64,000 nt of DNA from Fragum whitleyi (taxonomy: Eukaryota > Mollusca > Bivalvia > Cardiida > Cardiidae): assembly GCA_948146395.1 (NCBI GenBank), contig OX411543.1, positions 54,540,017 to 54,604,016 of the forward strand, in the 5' to 3' direction. Positions 21,905-32,299 of this stretch are shown in pieces; position 1 is the stretch's first letter, and the number at the start of each line of letters is the position of its first letter. The position numbers were made by a program, and so were the translations under genes. The notes below the pieces were generated by a model. The model was given only the letters and a program-made list of their open reading frames with translations. It made no database searches and was not told where the DNA came from.

Positions 21905-21986
21905 TAAGCCTATATAAACCCAGTTCACGGGTTTTGGATGATCACTCTCAACTGGACGCGGACTGATACGTTTATCTCTAGTAAGT
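21905..21986 (+). promoter_or_regulatory. Possible TATA promoter, short 5' exon and splice donor
   Basis: TATATAAA at 21,911-21,918 is followed about 30 bp on by GATCACTCTC, an initiator-like match with A at 21,944. About 36 bp later comes GTAAGTAATT at 21,981, a near-ideal 5' splice site. TATA, initiator and donor all have the usual spacing for a short non-coding first exon of a plus-strand gene. Each motif is common by chance, so this is inference only; the only downstream exons I can support are at 38.7 and 43.6 kb. Confidence 0.3.
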
Positions 21987-22080
21987 AATTCTTAATTATG
22001 ATTTATGTTATTTGCCATCAAAACTTTTTGCATTTCTACCCTAAAGGTAGATCGAACTGAATTGATGCTATGGTTAAAAT

Positions 22081-22274
22081 CACAGGTAGCCAACACGGGT
22101 TGGGATAGTGTAATTTTACCAAAAATTAACTACAAAAAATTATTTAACTATTTTTTGATCACAATGTATAATATAGACCCTATTATACATTGTGACAAAA
22201 AAATAGTATAATAATTTTTTGTGGTTAATTTTTGGTAAAATAATACTACCCCCACCCGTGTTGGCTACCTGTGG
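22081..22274. mobile_element. Fold-back MITE, ~90-bp arms
   Basis: CACAGGTAGCCAACACGGGT at 22,081 is mirrored by ACCCGTGTTGGCTACCTGTG at 22,254-22,273. Inside, TTTTACCAAAAATTAACTAC and AAAAATTAT are mirrored too, leaving only a small loop around 22,177. No clear target duplication. Confidence 0.8.
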
Positions 22275-22419
22275 TTATAATACGTCGTACGAACCTAGAT
22301 ACGATAACGTATCCCTCCTTTTGATAATGTGATGTTGGGCCGTCAGCACATAGAAGTGGGGGTACATTATTGCAGCTATACGAACCCAGCACTATGGATT
22401 TGGTAAACTTGTTATACAT

Positions 22420-22960
22420 GTCCTGCGTTCAGGATGACAAAAAGGTCCAACTGTTTTCAAATAACATCCCGCTTTGCACGCAGGTACAATTACAAAGCAC
22501 ATGGAAATGTCCCGCTGATTTTTTTTTAACATATATATTATCATATATGGTTTAAAAAAATCAGGACATTTCCCTGTGTTACAAAGTGGACTATAATTTC
22601 TCCTTTTTCCACTGTTAGGCTGAAGACTTCCAATCTGCAAGTCGTGGGTTCGATCCCCGGTGGCGGCAAATATCCTTGTCGACGTTTGTCTGTCTCACCA
22701 ATGGGTAGATAATCGTAAACCTATATGAGATAGCAGTCGGAGGCTAGGAAAGGGTGTAATGGTAGTACAGGTGAAAGTAATACCAGGAATCCATTGTTAG
22801 GTGCTCCGACCACCGCGATATAACTGCGAAATTGTTGAAAGCGGCGTAAAACCCATTCAAACAAAACAAATCTTTTTCCTCTCTCTAGCCTCAAGACTGG
22901 GCGAAGATTCTGTCAGTTTCTGCATTTTTAAACTGTTTTGTCATCCTGAACGCAGTGCCG
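22420..22960. mobile_element. Palindromic MITE (ATACCCCGCTTT family), broken by two insertions
   Basis: The left end TCCTGCGTTCAGGATGACAA and CATCCCGCTTTGCACG, and the right end TTTAAACTGTTTTGTCATCC then TGAACGCAG, match the intact element at 21,683. The middle holds a separate hairpin (22,503-22,572: GGAAATGTCCCGCTGATTTT mirrored by AAAAAATCAGGACATTTCC) and a truncated SINE (22,609-22,865). Confidence 0.65.
22609..22865 (+). mobile_element. SINE family 1b, head-truncated
   Basis: It begins inside the tRNA-like head (GTTAGGCTGAAGACTTCCAA), with B box GGTTCGATCCCCGGTGGCGG, a full body and a GCGGCGTAAAACCCATTCAA tail. It shares its AGACTTCCAATCT anticodon-arm region with 37,338 rather than with 6,964, defining a second head subfamily. 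Confidence 0.85.
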
Positions 22961-24235
22961 GTTAACCCTTTTCTTTCTGACTAAAACCTTGGCAAAATTA
23001 CGCCTTAATCAAAGCGCTGAAAGCAATGGATGCAATTAGTTTGCTTTGTTGTGACTTTTAAAACCACTTACGTCACATCTACTGGAGTGTGACCAAGGGC
23101 GGGAAAATGCACGAGAAACACGCGATAATAAAGTGCAGACTTACTTGTGAATTTTTTACTAGGAACAGAATTAATTTTCCGAAAGATTACAAACATTCCT
23201 AAATGTAGGCTTAGTGAGGGTCTGCTTGACTAATATCACCTAAAATGTCATGTCTTTAAGGACCACGATGCCGATACGATGGTTGGTTTGCAGTAAGTAG
23301 TAAAGAATCTCGAGTATTTTTGGCCGTTTATTATTGTTGTTGTTGTTGTTTAGACAAAAGGATTTTACAAAGCTTTCTAAGCTGCGAAGACGCACATTTG
23401 GAAACCATTGGACCACGCTCGGCTTTTCCCACCAAATTATCTGAAATAGCCGAAATGCGGTGATGCCATGATTTGGAACACCATTTGGACATTTCTGTAT
23501 TTCTACAGATTTGCCAAAGCCCGAGTAGATCTGTGTTTGTCTGAAACGCTGTGGTAATTTTTGACCGGGAATTAGGATTCTGGGACAATTTCAAAGTTTA
23601 TTTTTCTCCTTACACTTTCAGAACTGCTTTTGCTTTTTTTCCGATATATTTGGCTAATTTTTAAGGAGCTTCAGATCGAGAAATACTCAATGAAAAGCCA
23701 TTGTGTAAGGGATTTCATGCTTTCTTGAATGACCAAAACATCGTAACCACAACAGTAACCATGTACAGATGAATCTTTCATCAATGTTAATTAAAATGAT
23801 ATTGTCAGTATGCATATGCATATAGCTAATATACTACCAAAGGCTAGTCCAAATACTATTCTGACAAACTGTAAAATAATGTAACTCTGGTCTTAGAAAT
23901 AGGCGTATATACCAAAGGAGTGCTTTTGAAATTAATACACACTCAGAAGGTGACCAGCAAAAAATACAGGATGAAGGCTATTATGTGGATAGTAAGAAAA
24001 GATGAATGCCCTCTGCCCTTTATTAAGATTTCAGCATAGATGAATAATCAGAACATCCTATGATGAGTGCTTGAGTGCTGAAGTTTCGAAGTTATGATCA
24101 TTCATCAACAATATTTTTCAAAGGAGGATTTATTTCTATTTAACACTTGTTTGATGTGGGTCATGGTAGTTACACCCTTGGTTATATCCTTGCATTTATT
24201 AGTTTCAGTTTGTAGATGGATGTCTCTGGCGTGGT
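22961..24235. other. No gene recognised; GTT microsatellite
   Basis: A (GTT)n run lies at 23,332-23,351. A minus-strand open frame of 87 codons (23,331-23,594) ends in the CAA-repeat glutamines; I see no domain in it and do not call it a gene. Confidence 0.4.
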
Positions 24236-24325
24236 GAAGATATGGTGGATGGCAGAAGATATGGTGGATGGCAGAAGATATGGTGGATGGCAGAAGATAT
24301 GGTTGATGGCAGTAGATATGGTGGA
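24236..24325 (+). repeat. 19-bp minisatellite, ~4.5 units
   Basis: GAAGATATGGTGGATGGCA repeats in tandem with one or two substitutions in the last units. Confidence 0.9.
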
Positions 24326-24904
24326 GTTCCTGCATTGACAGACAGATTATATATGATAAGTAATATTTATTACAATTTACCAGTCACACTCTAATATAAG
24401 ATGTCAGGGGGGATCATTAAGATAACAATTTATCCACTGAATATTTTTCAAAATTAATCTCTTTACATTTAGAATTTTGAATAAAAAAGCTGCAGGTGTA
24501 AGGAATTTAACTTGGCCCAGCTTATACTTTCGACAAATTAACAAGACAAAACAATTTTGGAAATGTATAGGTACCAATGCATTTCTACAAATTGTTAGTT
24601 GATATGAAATTGGTGGATAACAATTTGGAGCAAAATGGGCAAATTGAGGAATAAGGATTAGTAGCAAGACCAATGTCAAAATATTGATTTTTGTATGTTA
24701 GTCTTTTCTGCAGGCTGGCCTAACTTTTTTCTGGTTTGTGTAGGGAGCCTTTTGGGTTTAATGTTTGAGGTTTTCTGTGTAGAATCATTGATGTAATTCT
24801 AAAACTACATAACTACAACTTTAATTAAGCTGTAGTTACATGGTTACAGAATTACATTGACAATATTCTGGATAAGACCTTCCAACCTTCCAATTAATGC
24901 ATCA
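24326..24904. other. Spacer, no gene recognised
   Basis: AT-rich; no repeat of other parts of the window noticed. Confidence 0.4.
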
Positions 24905-26085
24905 TATAGACAATGTATTGAGAATCCGGAAAAAAAATGCTAAAAGATGCTTTACTTGAAAATATAGCCAAGTTCCTATCCCAGTTTATACCATATGTCA
25001 TTGTTCTTGCAATAAAGGATTTTTTTTAGTCAATTATACAAGATTAAGATATTTAAATTTGTAAAAAAAAGCTTTGCTTGACAATGTATTGCAGTTCATA
25101 CCAAATGTGAATGTTATTCTGGTAATTGAGGAAATTTATCAGTCAATTATTCAAGATTAAGCTTTTGAAATTTGTATAAGACACTTTGTTGGATAATGTA
25201 AGTTTTTTTATCTATACATATGTCATTCTTCAGGTAATCTATGAAATTAATTAGTCGATTAATAAAGATGAGCTTTCCCAATCTGTAGAAAATGGTTTCT
25301 CTGGACAATTAATGTATGGCAGTTCCTTCCAATGTTATTCTTCAGGTTATCAAGGAAATTAATTAGTCATGCAATTATTAAAAATAATATTTTCCAATCT
25401 GTACAATACAATTCACTGGACAATGTACCCCAGATCCTACCAAATATCATTATTCATTTTTTATTTTCGGAAATTATTAGTCAAATATTCAAGATTCAGC
25501 TCACATTTTTTTCCAAAGTCATTTTTTTCAGGTTATCACAGTTCCTACCACAAATTATTATTCACTTCTTTTATTTTGGAAAATGTACTAGTCAATTATT
25601 CAATATAGAATCCTACCAAGTGTCATTATTCATTTAATCTGGTGAATTAATTATTCAATTATTCAATATTAAGCTTTTGGAATCTGAAAAAAATACGCCC
25701 TGCTGGATAATTCAATGTTTTGCAGTTTCTACCAAATGTCAATCTTCAGGTTATGAAGGAATTTTTTAAGTCAATTATTTAAGATCAAACTTTTGGAATC
25801 TGTTTGGGCTATGTTAAGAGGATGTATCTTGTTGCATTCACTTAAAGTCAATAACATTTTTCAAATTGTAAAGATTCTTTGCTAGACAATGTATTGCAGA
25901 TGCTACCAAATGTCATTATTCAGGTTATCTAGAAAATTTATGTCAGTTTTAAATTAAGAATTTCCATTCTGTAGAAGGTGCTCTGCTTGACAAATGTATC
26001 AAAGTTCCCACCAATGTAATTTTTCAGGAAATTGTGAAAAAAATTTTATTAGTCAAACTTTACAAATCAAATTCATGAAGATTGG
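24905..26085 (+). repeat. Degenerate ~110-bp satellite, left block
   Basis: TAGTCAATTATTCAAGATTA recurs at about 110-bp intervals (25,035, 25,144, 25,484, 25,595, 25,773 and others), each followed by a TCTGTAA...GCTTTGCT...GACAATGTAT segment and by CTACCAAATGTCATTATTCA. Units are strongly diverged, so the array is old. It resumes at 26,795 after an inserted element. Confidence 0.8.
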
Positions 26086-26790
26086 ACCATATTTGTAGCA
26101 TATGGAGCTCTTACAAGAAAATTGTCATTAAGGCCCCTATGATATGGCATGGATCCTTCCCATTTTCGAAAGAGTTCATCCTCATGACTCAACAAACATT
26201 CTGATCAAGTTTCATGATGATTTGACCATATTTGTGGCTTCTAGAGTGTGAACAAAAAAATTGTCATTAAGGCCCCTTTTACATGATATGGCACAGATCC
26301 CTTCCATTTTCAATAGGGTCCATCCTTGAGACCTGACAAACATCCTGATCAAGTTTCATGAAGTTTGGGCCATATTTGTGGCCACTAGAGTGTGAACAAG
26401 AAAAAAGTTATTAAGGCCCCTTTTCCCATGATAAGGCACGGATCCTTCCCATTTTCAATAGAGTTCATCCTCATGACCTTACAAACATTCTGACAAAGAT
26501 TCATGACGATTGGACGATATTTGTTACTTCTAGAGAGTAAACGAGAAAACTGTCCTTAAGACCCCTTTTCCCATGATATGGCATGGATCCTTTCCATTTT
26601 AGAATTTTTACAAGGGACCACCCAAGGAATATTTCTGCCAAGTTTGGTGATTTTGGCTCAGAAGTTTAGAAGGAGATGTTGTTTAAAGAAATTATTGACG
26701 CTGTGACGGACAGATGGACAGACAGACGCCGGACATTGATAGATCACTATAGCTCCCTTGAGCACTTCATGCTCAGGTGAGCTAAAAACA
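26086..26790 (-). mobile_element. Pearl-like element inserted in the satellite
   Basis: Four ~125-130-bp core units carry CATGATATGGCACGGATCC and AAGTTTCATGATGATTTG. They are followed by ACGGACAGATGGACAGACAG, a degenerate 4-bp microsatellite, and a terminal palindrome TGAGCACTTCATGCTCAGGT then GAGCTAAAA. On the minus strand it starts TTTTAGCTCACC, the same 5' form as the 49,804 element. The same core on the other strand forms the array at 57,895. Confidence 0.75.
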
Positions 26791-26794
26791 ACTG

Positions 26795-27255
26795 CTTTGT
26801 AAGACAATGTACGGCTGTTGCTTCCAATGTCATTCCTTGACAAACTATCGCAGTTCCCTCTTATGTCATTCTTCAGGTTATCCTGGAAATCTATCAATTA
26901 TTCAAAATAAAAATTTGAATCTGTAAAAGACGATTCGCCAGACAATATAGCCTTCTTCCTACCAAATTTCATTCATGCAATTGAGAGCATTTATTTGTCA
27001 AATATTTAAGATTTTAGATTCTGTAAAATGAGCCTGACTTGACAATGTATCAGTTCTTACCAATGATTTTCTCTAGAAAATTGTGAAATTTATTAGTCAA
27101 TTATTCAAGAGAGAATATTACAAACTGTAACAGATGCTTTGCTAGACAAAGTATCCCTTTTTCTACCAAATGTCGTTACATATATTCTTGTTGCCAAGTG
27201 AATATATTAGTCAATTATTCAAGATAAAGCTTAATTGTCAAATTTGTCGAAAACA
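26795..27255 (+). repeat. Degenerate ~110-bp satellite, right block
   Basis: This continues the 24,905 array: CAATTATTCAAAATAAAA at 26,895, then units at 26,999, 27,099 and 27,217. Confidence 0.75.
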
Positions 27256-27308
27256 CTCAACAAGTATTCAACAGACATTTACGTTTTCTTAACGCTAAGC
27301 TTATTGTC

Positions 27309-27533
27309 TTAACCCTTTGCTGTTCAATCCCTGCTTTTTACATGCCTGTGATTTTATGATTGAGAAAACGTGAAAAAAGAAGAAATTGCTTCTAACAAGC
27401 AATTTTTTCTTTTTCCACACTATTTTCTACCCTGCTAAATGGTTATTTTTCAAATTAAATCCACTTTAAATTTTTGTCTACAAAACCTTTGAATTCGGAC
27501 AGTCCAAAATTTTATAAAACAGGAAAGTGTTAA
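27309..27533 (+). mobile_element. piggyBac-type MITE pb1, copy 1
   Basis: TTAA-CCCTTTGCTGTT on the left and AACAGGAAAGTG-TTAA on the right. The duplicated TTAA and CCC...GGG ends are the piggyBac signature. A central palindrome GAAATTGCTTCTAACAAGCA and its flanks fold back on themselves. It is shared with 37,843 and 54,034. Confidence 0.85.
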
Positions 27534-27999
27534 TTGTTCAGTAGTGGAATTTCAATTAGTTATGTGATTGTCATTGTTTACTGACTCTTTTCCCTGCTCC
27601 CAGGATTTTTCTTTTTTTCTACAATTTCATCTGTATAATTCTGTTGTCTGAATGTGTGTGTGTGTTTTTTTTTTTTATTTTTTTTTTGCTGGTATCCTAT
27701 TAATTTTAAGTTTCCCCTAAATATCCATATCGAGACAGTCTTATTGAATGAATTTGGTTTATACTCTTTTGGGGAAACACATAGTAACCATTTTGGAAAG
27801 CTCAGACATCCCATTTCAGTCAAGACGGCTAATTCAACAAGTAATTCAATCATCTAACCATGTATTCTTTATCATACTTAATAAGATTATTACAGACTAT
27901 TATAGAAGTGTATATATATATATGACAATAAATATATTTATTCTGGTTTGTCGTGACATCAACGAGCTTTTCCATGTGTTAACCCAACTTTCATGACAA
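27534..27999. other. Spacer with GT/T-rich low complexity
   Basis: A TGTGTGTGTG-T(n) tract lies at 27,652-27,690 and a short TA run at 27,910-27,921. No gene recognised. Confidence 0.5.
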
Positions 28000-28525
28000 G
28001 CTAACCCTTTTCTTATGACAAGTTCACCCTACTGTAATGACAAGTTGTCCCTACGGCTATGAAGATTTGTCCTTTCTGATATAACTAGTTGCTCCTTAGC
28101 TATCATGACATGTTGCCCCTACTGTCATGACAAGTTGCCCCTACTGTAATGACAAGTTGCCCCTACTGTCAGGATGAATTGCCCCTACTGTCAGGACAAG
28201 TTGCCCCTACTGTCAGGACAAATTGCCCCTATTGTTAGGATGAGTTGCCCCTACTGTAATGACAAGTTGCCCCTACTGTCAGGATGAATTGCCCCTACTG
28301 TTATGACAAGTTGCCCCCTTCTGTCAGGACATGTTGCCCCTTCTGTCAGGACAAGTTGCCCCTACTGTTTTGACAAGTTGCCCCTACTGCCCCTACTGTC
28401 AGGATGAATTGCCCCTACTGTCAGGATGAATTGTCCCTACTGTTATGACAAGTTGCCCCTACTTCTATGATGAATTTCCCTTACTGTCAGGATGAGTTAC
28501 CTTTACTGTTCGGAGGAATTGCCCC
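28000..28525 (+). repeat. 22-bp minisatellite, about 23 units
   Basis: GACAAGTTGCCCCTACTGTC-type units alternate with GATGAATTGCCCC-type units. Both ends are diverged. It forms the left part of a larger repeat whose right part (28,530-29,190) recurs at 46,560-47,350. Confidence 0.9.
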
Positions 28526-29190
28526 TTCTTATCCAACTCACTTCATCTGAATGTTGATACAAAATAATCCATATTTTATCATACCATTTTTAGAATTTTT
28601 GTACAACTTTTTTAACAACTCCATCAGTCAATAAGTACTAAAACCTATTTTGGAAAATATTTTTGTGAAATAGCAAAACACTGGTGGGCTACAAAATTCT
28701 TGTAAATTCGGCTTGTGCAAGTTTTTTTTGTAGCCCTAAGATGATAACCTTGGACCATGGCAAGGTTTATAATGTCTTTACTAAAATATAAATATTAAAA
28801 CCCAATCAACAATATTAAGACCTAAATAATTATAGTATTCAAAATAGCTAAATACTAAATATAAACAAAAAATACATAGTAATTAAAATAGCTAAATTCT
28901 AAATAAAAAAGAATAACTTAAACTACAAAGGAATAAATAAAATTAAAATTGGAAATTTTAATTTCATTTAGTATTACCTAATATACAATAAAATGAGAGT
29001 CATTTAACTAAGTAATAAATAAATATCATAAAATAAATAAGGTTAATGTATTTCTTAGGGTAATTCCTTAGATTTATTCTTGGTGTCTTGAACTATGACT
29101 GTTCTAGGCACTCTTTGTTTATATTTTCTGATCTAGATGGAGGTACTTATGAGTTGATGTAGTTGTTGTAAATTTTTTGCTGTTAAAAAC
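28526..29190 (+). repeat. Dispersed repeat Q, copy 1
   Basis: CTTCATCTGAATGTTG, CTATTTTGGAAAATATTTT, TCTAGGCACTCTTTG and TTTTCTGATCTAGATGGAGG occur in the same order at 46,560-47,350. Between them is AT-rich sequence with TAAAATTAAAATT-like units. No coding potential. Confidence 0.65.
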
Positions 29191-29249
29191 CCATTGGAAA
29201 CCCATTTATTGCCAACATTTGTCAGTTGTAAGTCTAAATTCCCCCTTTC

Positions 29250-29690
29250 CTCATCAAAGATGTAATAGTAATAATTTGACTGTTATTACTACACCCCCCC
29301 CCAATCCCCCCCCCCCCCCCCCACCTTCCCTCCTTCTTATGAATGAAATTGATATGGTAATAATTTGACTGTTGGTACTAACTTCTCCCACTCCCTTAAA
29401 TTTATGAAAGAGAGATTTAGTAATAGTTTGACTATTGTTACCAAACCCTGTCTTTTATGAATACCTTTTATGAATGTAATTAATTGACTTATCCTAAAAT
29501 CTACTTGCCATCCCCCTCCCTTTTTTGAAAAACATGGATTTTGTATTAATTTGATTGTCATTGTTCAAATACACACAACCTATGTTTTATAAATGACTAA
29601 ATTACATGTAAATTGTAATAATTGGACAGTTGTTCAATCCCCTCTTTAAATGACATCTTTATTGTAATAATAGGACTGTTTTACACACAC
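29250..29690 (+). repeat. Degenerate ~65-bp tandem repeat with C-run
   Basis: GTAATAATTTGACTGTT-type segments recur at about 29,262, 29,355, 29,420, 29,543, 29,615 and 29,655, separated by C-rich stretches and TTTATGAATG. A nearly pure C-run lies at 29,292-29,321. Confidence 0.7.
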
Positions 29691-29935
29691 ACGCATAGAT
29701 AGTGCAGTTGGTAGCACTTGGGACTGTCAATCTAGATGTCCCAGTTTTGATCCCCAACATTAGCACTCATCCATTCTGACTATTTGTCTCTCACCAATAA
29801 GTAAATAATCAAAGACCTATAATGTGGGACCTATTTTGGACAGCAGCGTGAGGCTAGGTAAGATTTGATAGTGGTACTGGCATTATACGATTGTTGAAAG
29901 CGACAGAAAAGCCAAATTCAAACAAACAAATTACA
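29691..29935 (+). mobile_element. Divergent SINE family 1
   Basis: The order of tRNA-like head (ATAGTGCAGTTGGTAGCACT), TTGTCTCTCACCAATAAGTA and GATTGTTGAAAGCG is preserved with many substitutions and an internal deletion in the GGAATCCATTGTTAGG part. It is an old copy. Confidence 0.75.
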
Positions 29936-30829
29936 CGCAAATGCACCATTATTAATTAAAAGGTATTGTTGCATTGAGGACTCAAAGGAAACATTTTGAG
30001 GAAAATTGTTTGTTATCTAGGTTACAATTCACTGGTTCCATCTATCTGACAAAACTTAATTACAGCTTGAACATCCCACACCTATAGATTTGGGCTTGCA
30101 TCAATGTATCATTTTCTTTGCATCAGGTCAGCAGAAGTTTTGAGAGGATATTAAAGGGGGAAACCAAAATCACAAGAAGCTCTTATTTGGAGAAAAAAGG
30201 GTAGAGCTCTTATTTGCAGAAATAGGATAGAGCTCTAATTAGGGGAAATAGGGTATTCTATGACAAGTCACATTATGGGATCATCTAAAGCATCTGGTGG
30301 CAGACAGGCGACGTCCACTTATTTGTCTTGAGCACATCTCTTAACTCTTTAGACTTGTAACTTGGCAGTTATGTACCTATCATGATTAGGAAGTGCAGTA
30401 CCTGTACTCAAGAACCATAAATCCAGCTAGCTTATTTTTCTAGTTCTTTCTTTTTTTTAGTGTTTTTTGTTTGTTTTTTTTTTTCATACTTGAACATCCA
30501 GCAGTATAACTGGTGTATCTTGTGACAATTTACCATATTGTTTTTGTATGATTAGCCAATCTAGAATCTGTTTATATTCAGATTCATGCAATTGTTTGGC
30601 TGAAATATTTTTTTTTCATTCTTCAATGAAAATAATTTTGAGTACACCAAAATTCTGTAAGCTTGCACACAAATTAGTCTCTAAAGCAAGCTTTCTCATT
30701 GTCACAACTATATTATATGAATCTGCATAATTAGAATCATTTCTCTCTTCATCTTTTTATAATCAATGAGGCCAAGGTAATATTTATTAGGTTTTATTGA
30801 CTTGACTTTATTGACTTGAAATGGTTTCG
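29936..30829. other. Spacer with a three-unit ~27-bp repeat
   Basis: AGCTCTTATTTGGAGAAAAA and GGGTAGAGCTCTTATTTGCA recur at 30,176-30,255. No gene recognised. Confidence 0.45.
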
Positions 30830-30896
30830 ATGGTATAGCACATAACAGTGTTTATAGGCAGTTACAACTGTTACAACTGTTTCTTGCTGAGCCATC
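30830..30896. repeat. Palindrome family P74, degraded copy
   Basis: The right arm (TATAGGCAGTTACAACTGTT with TTCTTGCTGAGCCATC) is intact, with an extra TTACAACTG direct repeat. The left arm (GATGGTATAGCACATAACAG) is eroded. Confidence 0.6.
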
Positions 30897-31014
30897 TACT
30901 CTGATTTCGCTGACTCTCAGCAGAGGTTATCTATGACTATTTTGACTAGCCGATTTTTATGTAACTTTAGCTTAAGGAGAATTTTGACCTTGAACTAGTC
31001 CTTTATGGACTTAG

Positions 31015-32150
31015 AAAAACTTTAACTTTAAACTTAAACCAAAAAAGTTTAACCTTGCTTATATAATCTGAATGTTTTACCTGGTACATCGTTCCTTCAT
31101 ACACACACTCACTAGGTGATATACTTTCACCAGAGACCAAGCTCCTTGACATTTTGACCTCGACCTTGACCTTTTATGGACTAAAAAAAAAACTTTAACT
31201 AAAAACTTAAACCAAAAAAGTTAAACCTTGCTTATATTTTCTGAATGCCTTACCTAGTACATCATTCCTTCATACACACACTCACTAGGTGACAGGCTTT
31301 CACCAGAGACCAAGCTCCTTGACATTTTGACCTCAATCTTGACCTTTTATGGACTTATGAAACTTTAACCAAAAACTTAAACCAAAAAACTTTAACCTTG
31401 CTTATATTTTCTGAATGCTTTACCTAGTACTTCCTTCATATATACACTCACTTGGTGATAAGCTTTCACCAGAGTCCAAGCTCTTTGACCTCGACCTTGA
31501 CCTATCATGGACTTGAAAAAAAAACTTTAACTAAAAACTTATACCAAAAAACTTTAACCTTGCTTTTATTTTCTGAATGCCTTACCTAGTACATTGTTCC
31601 TTCATACACACACTCACTAGGTGACAGGCTTTCACCAGAGACCAAGCTCCTTGACATTTTGACCTCGACCTTAACCTATCGTGGACTTAAAAAAACTTTA
31701 ACTAAAAACTTATACCAAAAAACTTTAACCTTGCTTATATTTTCTGAATGCCTTACCTAGTACATTGTTTCCTTCATTCACACATTTACTAGGTGACAGG
31801 CTTTCATCAGAGACCAAGCTCCTTGACATTTTGACTTCAATCTCGACATTTTATGGACTAAGAAAAACTTTAACCAAAACCTTAAACCAAGTACTTTAAC
31901 CAAAAAACTTTAACCTTGCTTTTATTTTCTGAATATTTTACCCAAGGGACATCATTCCTTTTCATACACACTCACCAGAGGATTGGCTTTCACCTTTTCA
32001 CCAGTAACCAAGGTCCTTGACATATTAACATTGACCATTTTTGTACAAAAAACTTTAACCTTGCTTATACCCTCTGAGTGTTTGAACTCTGATTGTTGGT
32101 CAAATGCTATTTGTCACAAGCAGCAGTTTCGGTGAGCTAGGTTGTCCGCT
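31015..32150 (+). repeat. ~175-bp tandem array, ~7 units
   Basis: AACCTTGCTTATATTTTCTG recurs at 31,052, 31,227, 31,404, 31,557, 31,729, 31,914 and 32,051. Units contain CTCACTAGGTGACAGGCTTT, CACCAGAGACCAAGCTCCTT and GACCTTGACC. The right end, GACGACTCTTGTT, matches the CTTGTT terminus of other elements here, so this may be the core of a pearl-like element. Confidence 0.85.
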
Positions 32151-32299
32151 GACGACTCTTGTTCTGATTAAGTGATGCTTTATGATCAATTTGCCAATTA
32201 GAATAAGAATCTTGGATTATTTAATTACTTTTGAAGGTGGTTAGAAAATGAATGTCCTGTTTATGAATATTCTGCTAATCAAAACATTAAGTAATTATG

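Noticed and set aside
23331..23594. 87-codon minus-strand frame ending in glutamines
   Set aside because: No domain, no splice signals noted, and its end is a CAA/GTT microsatellite.
28000..28525. Regular 22-bp repeats that superficially resemble a CRISPR array (also 44,590 and 45,470)
   Set aside because: Repeats are directly adjacent or diverged minisatellite units with no unique equal-length spacers, in an animal genome context.
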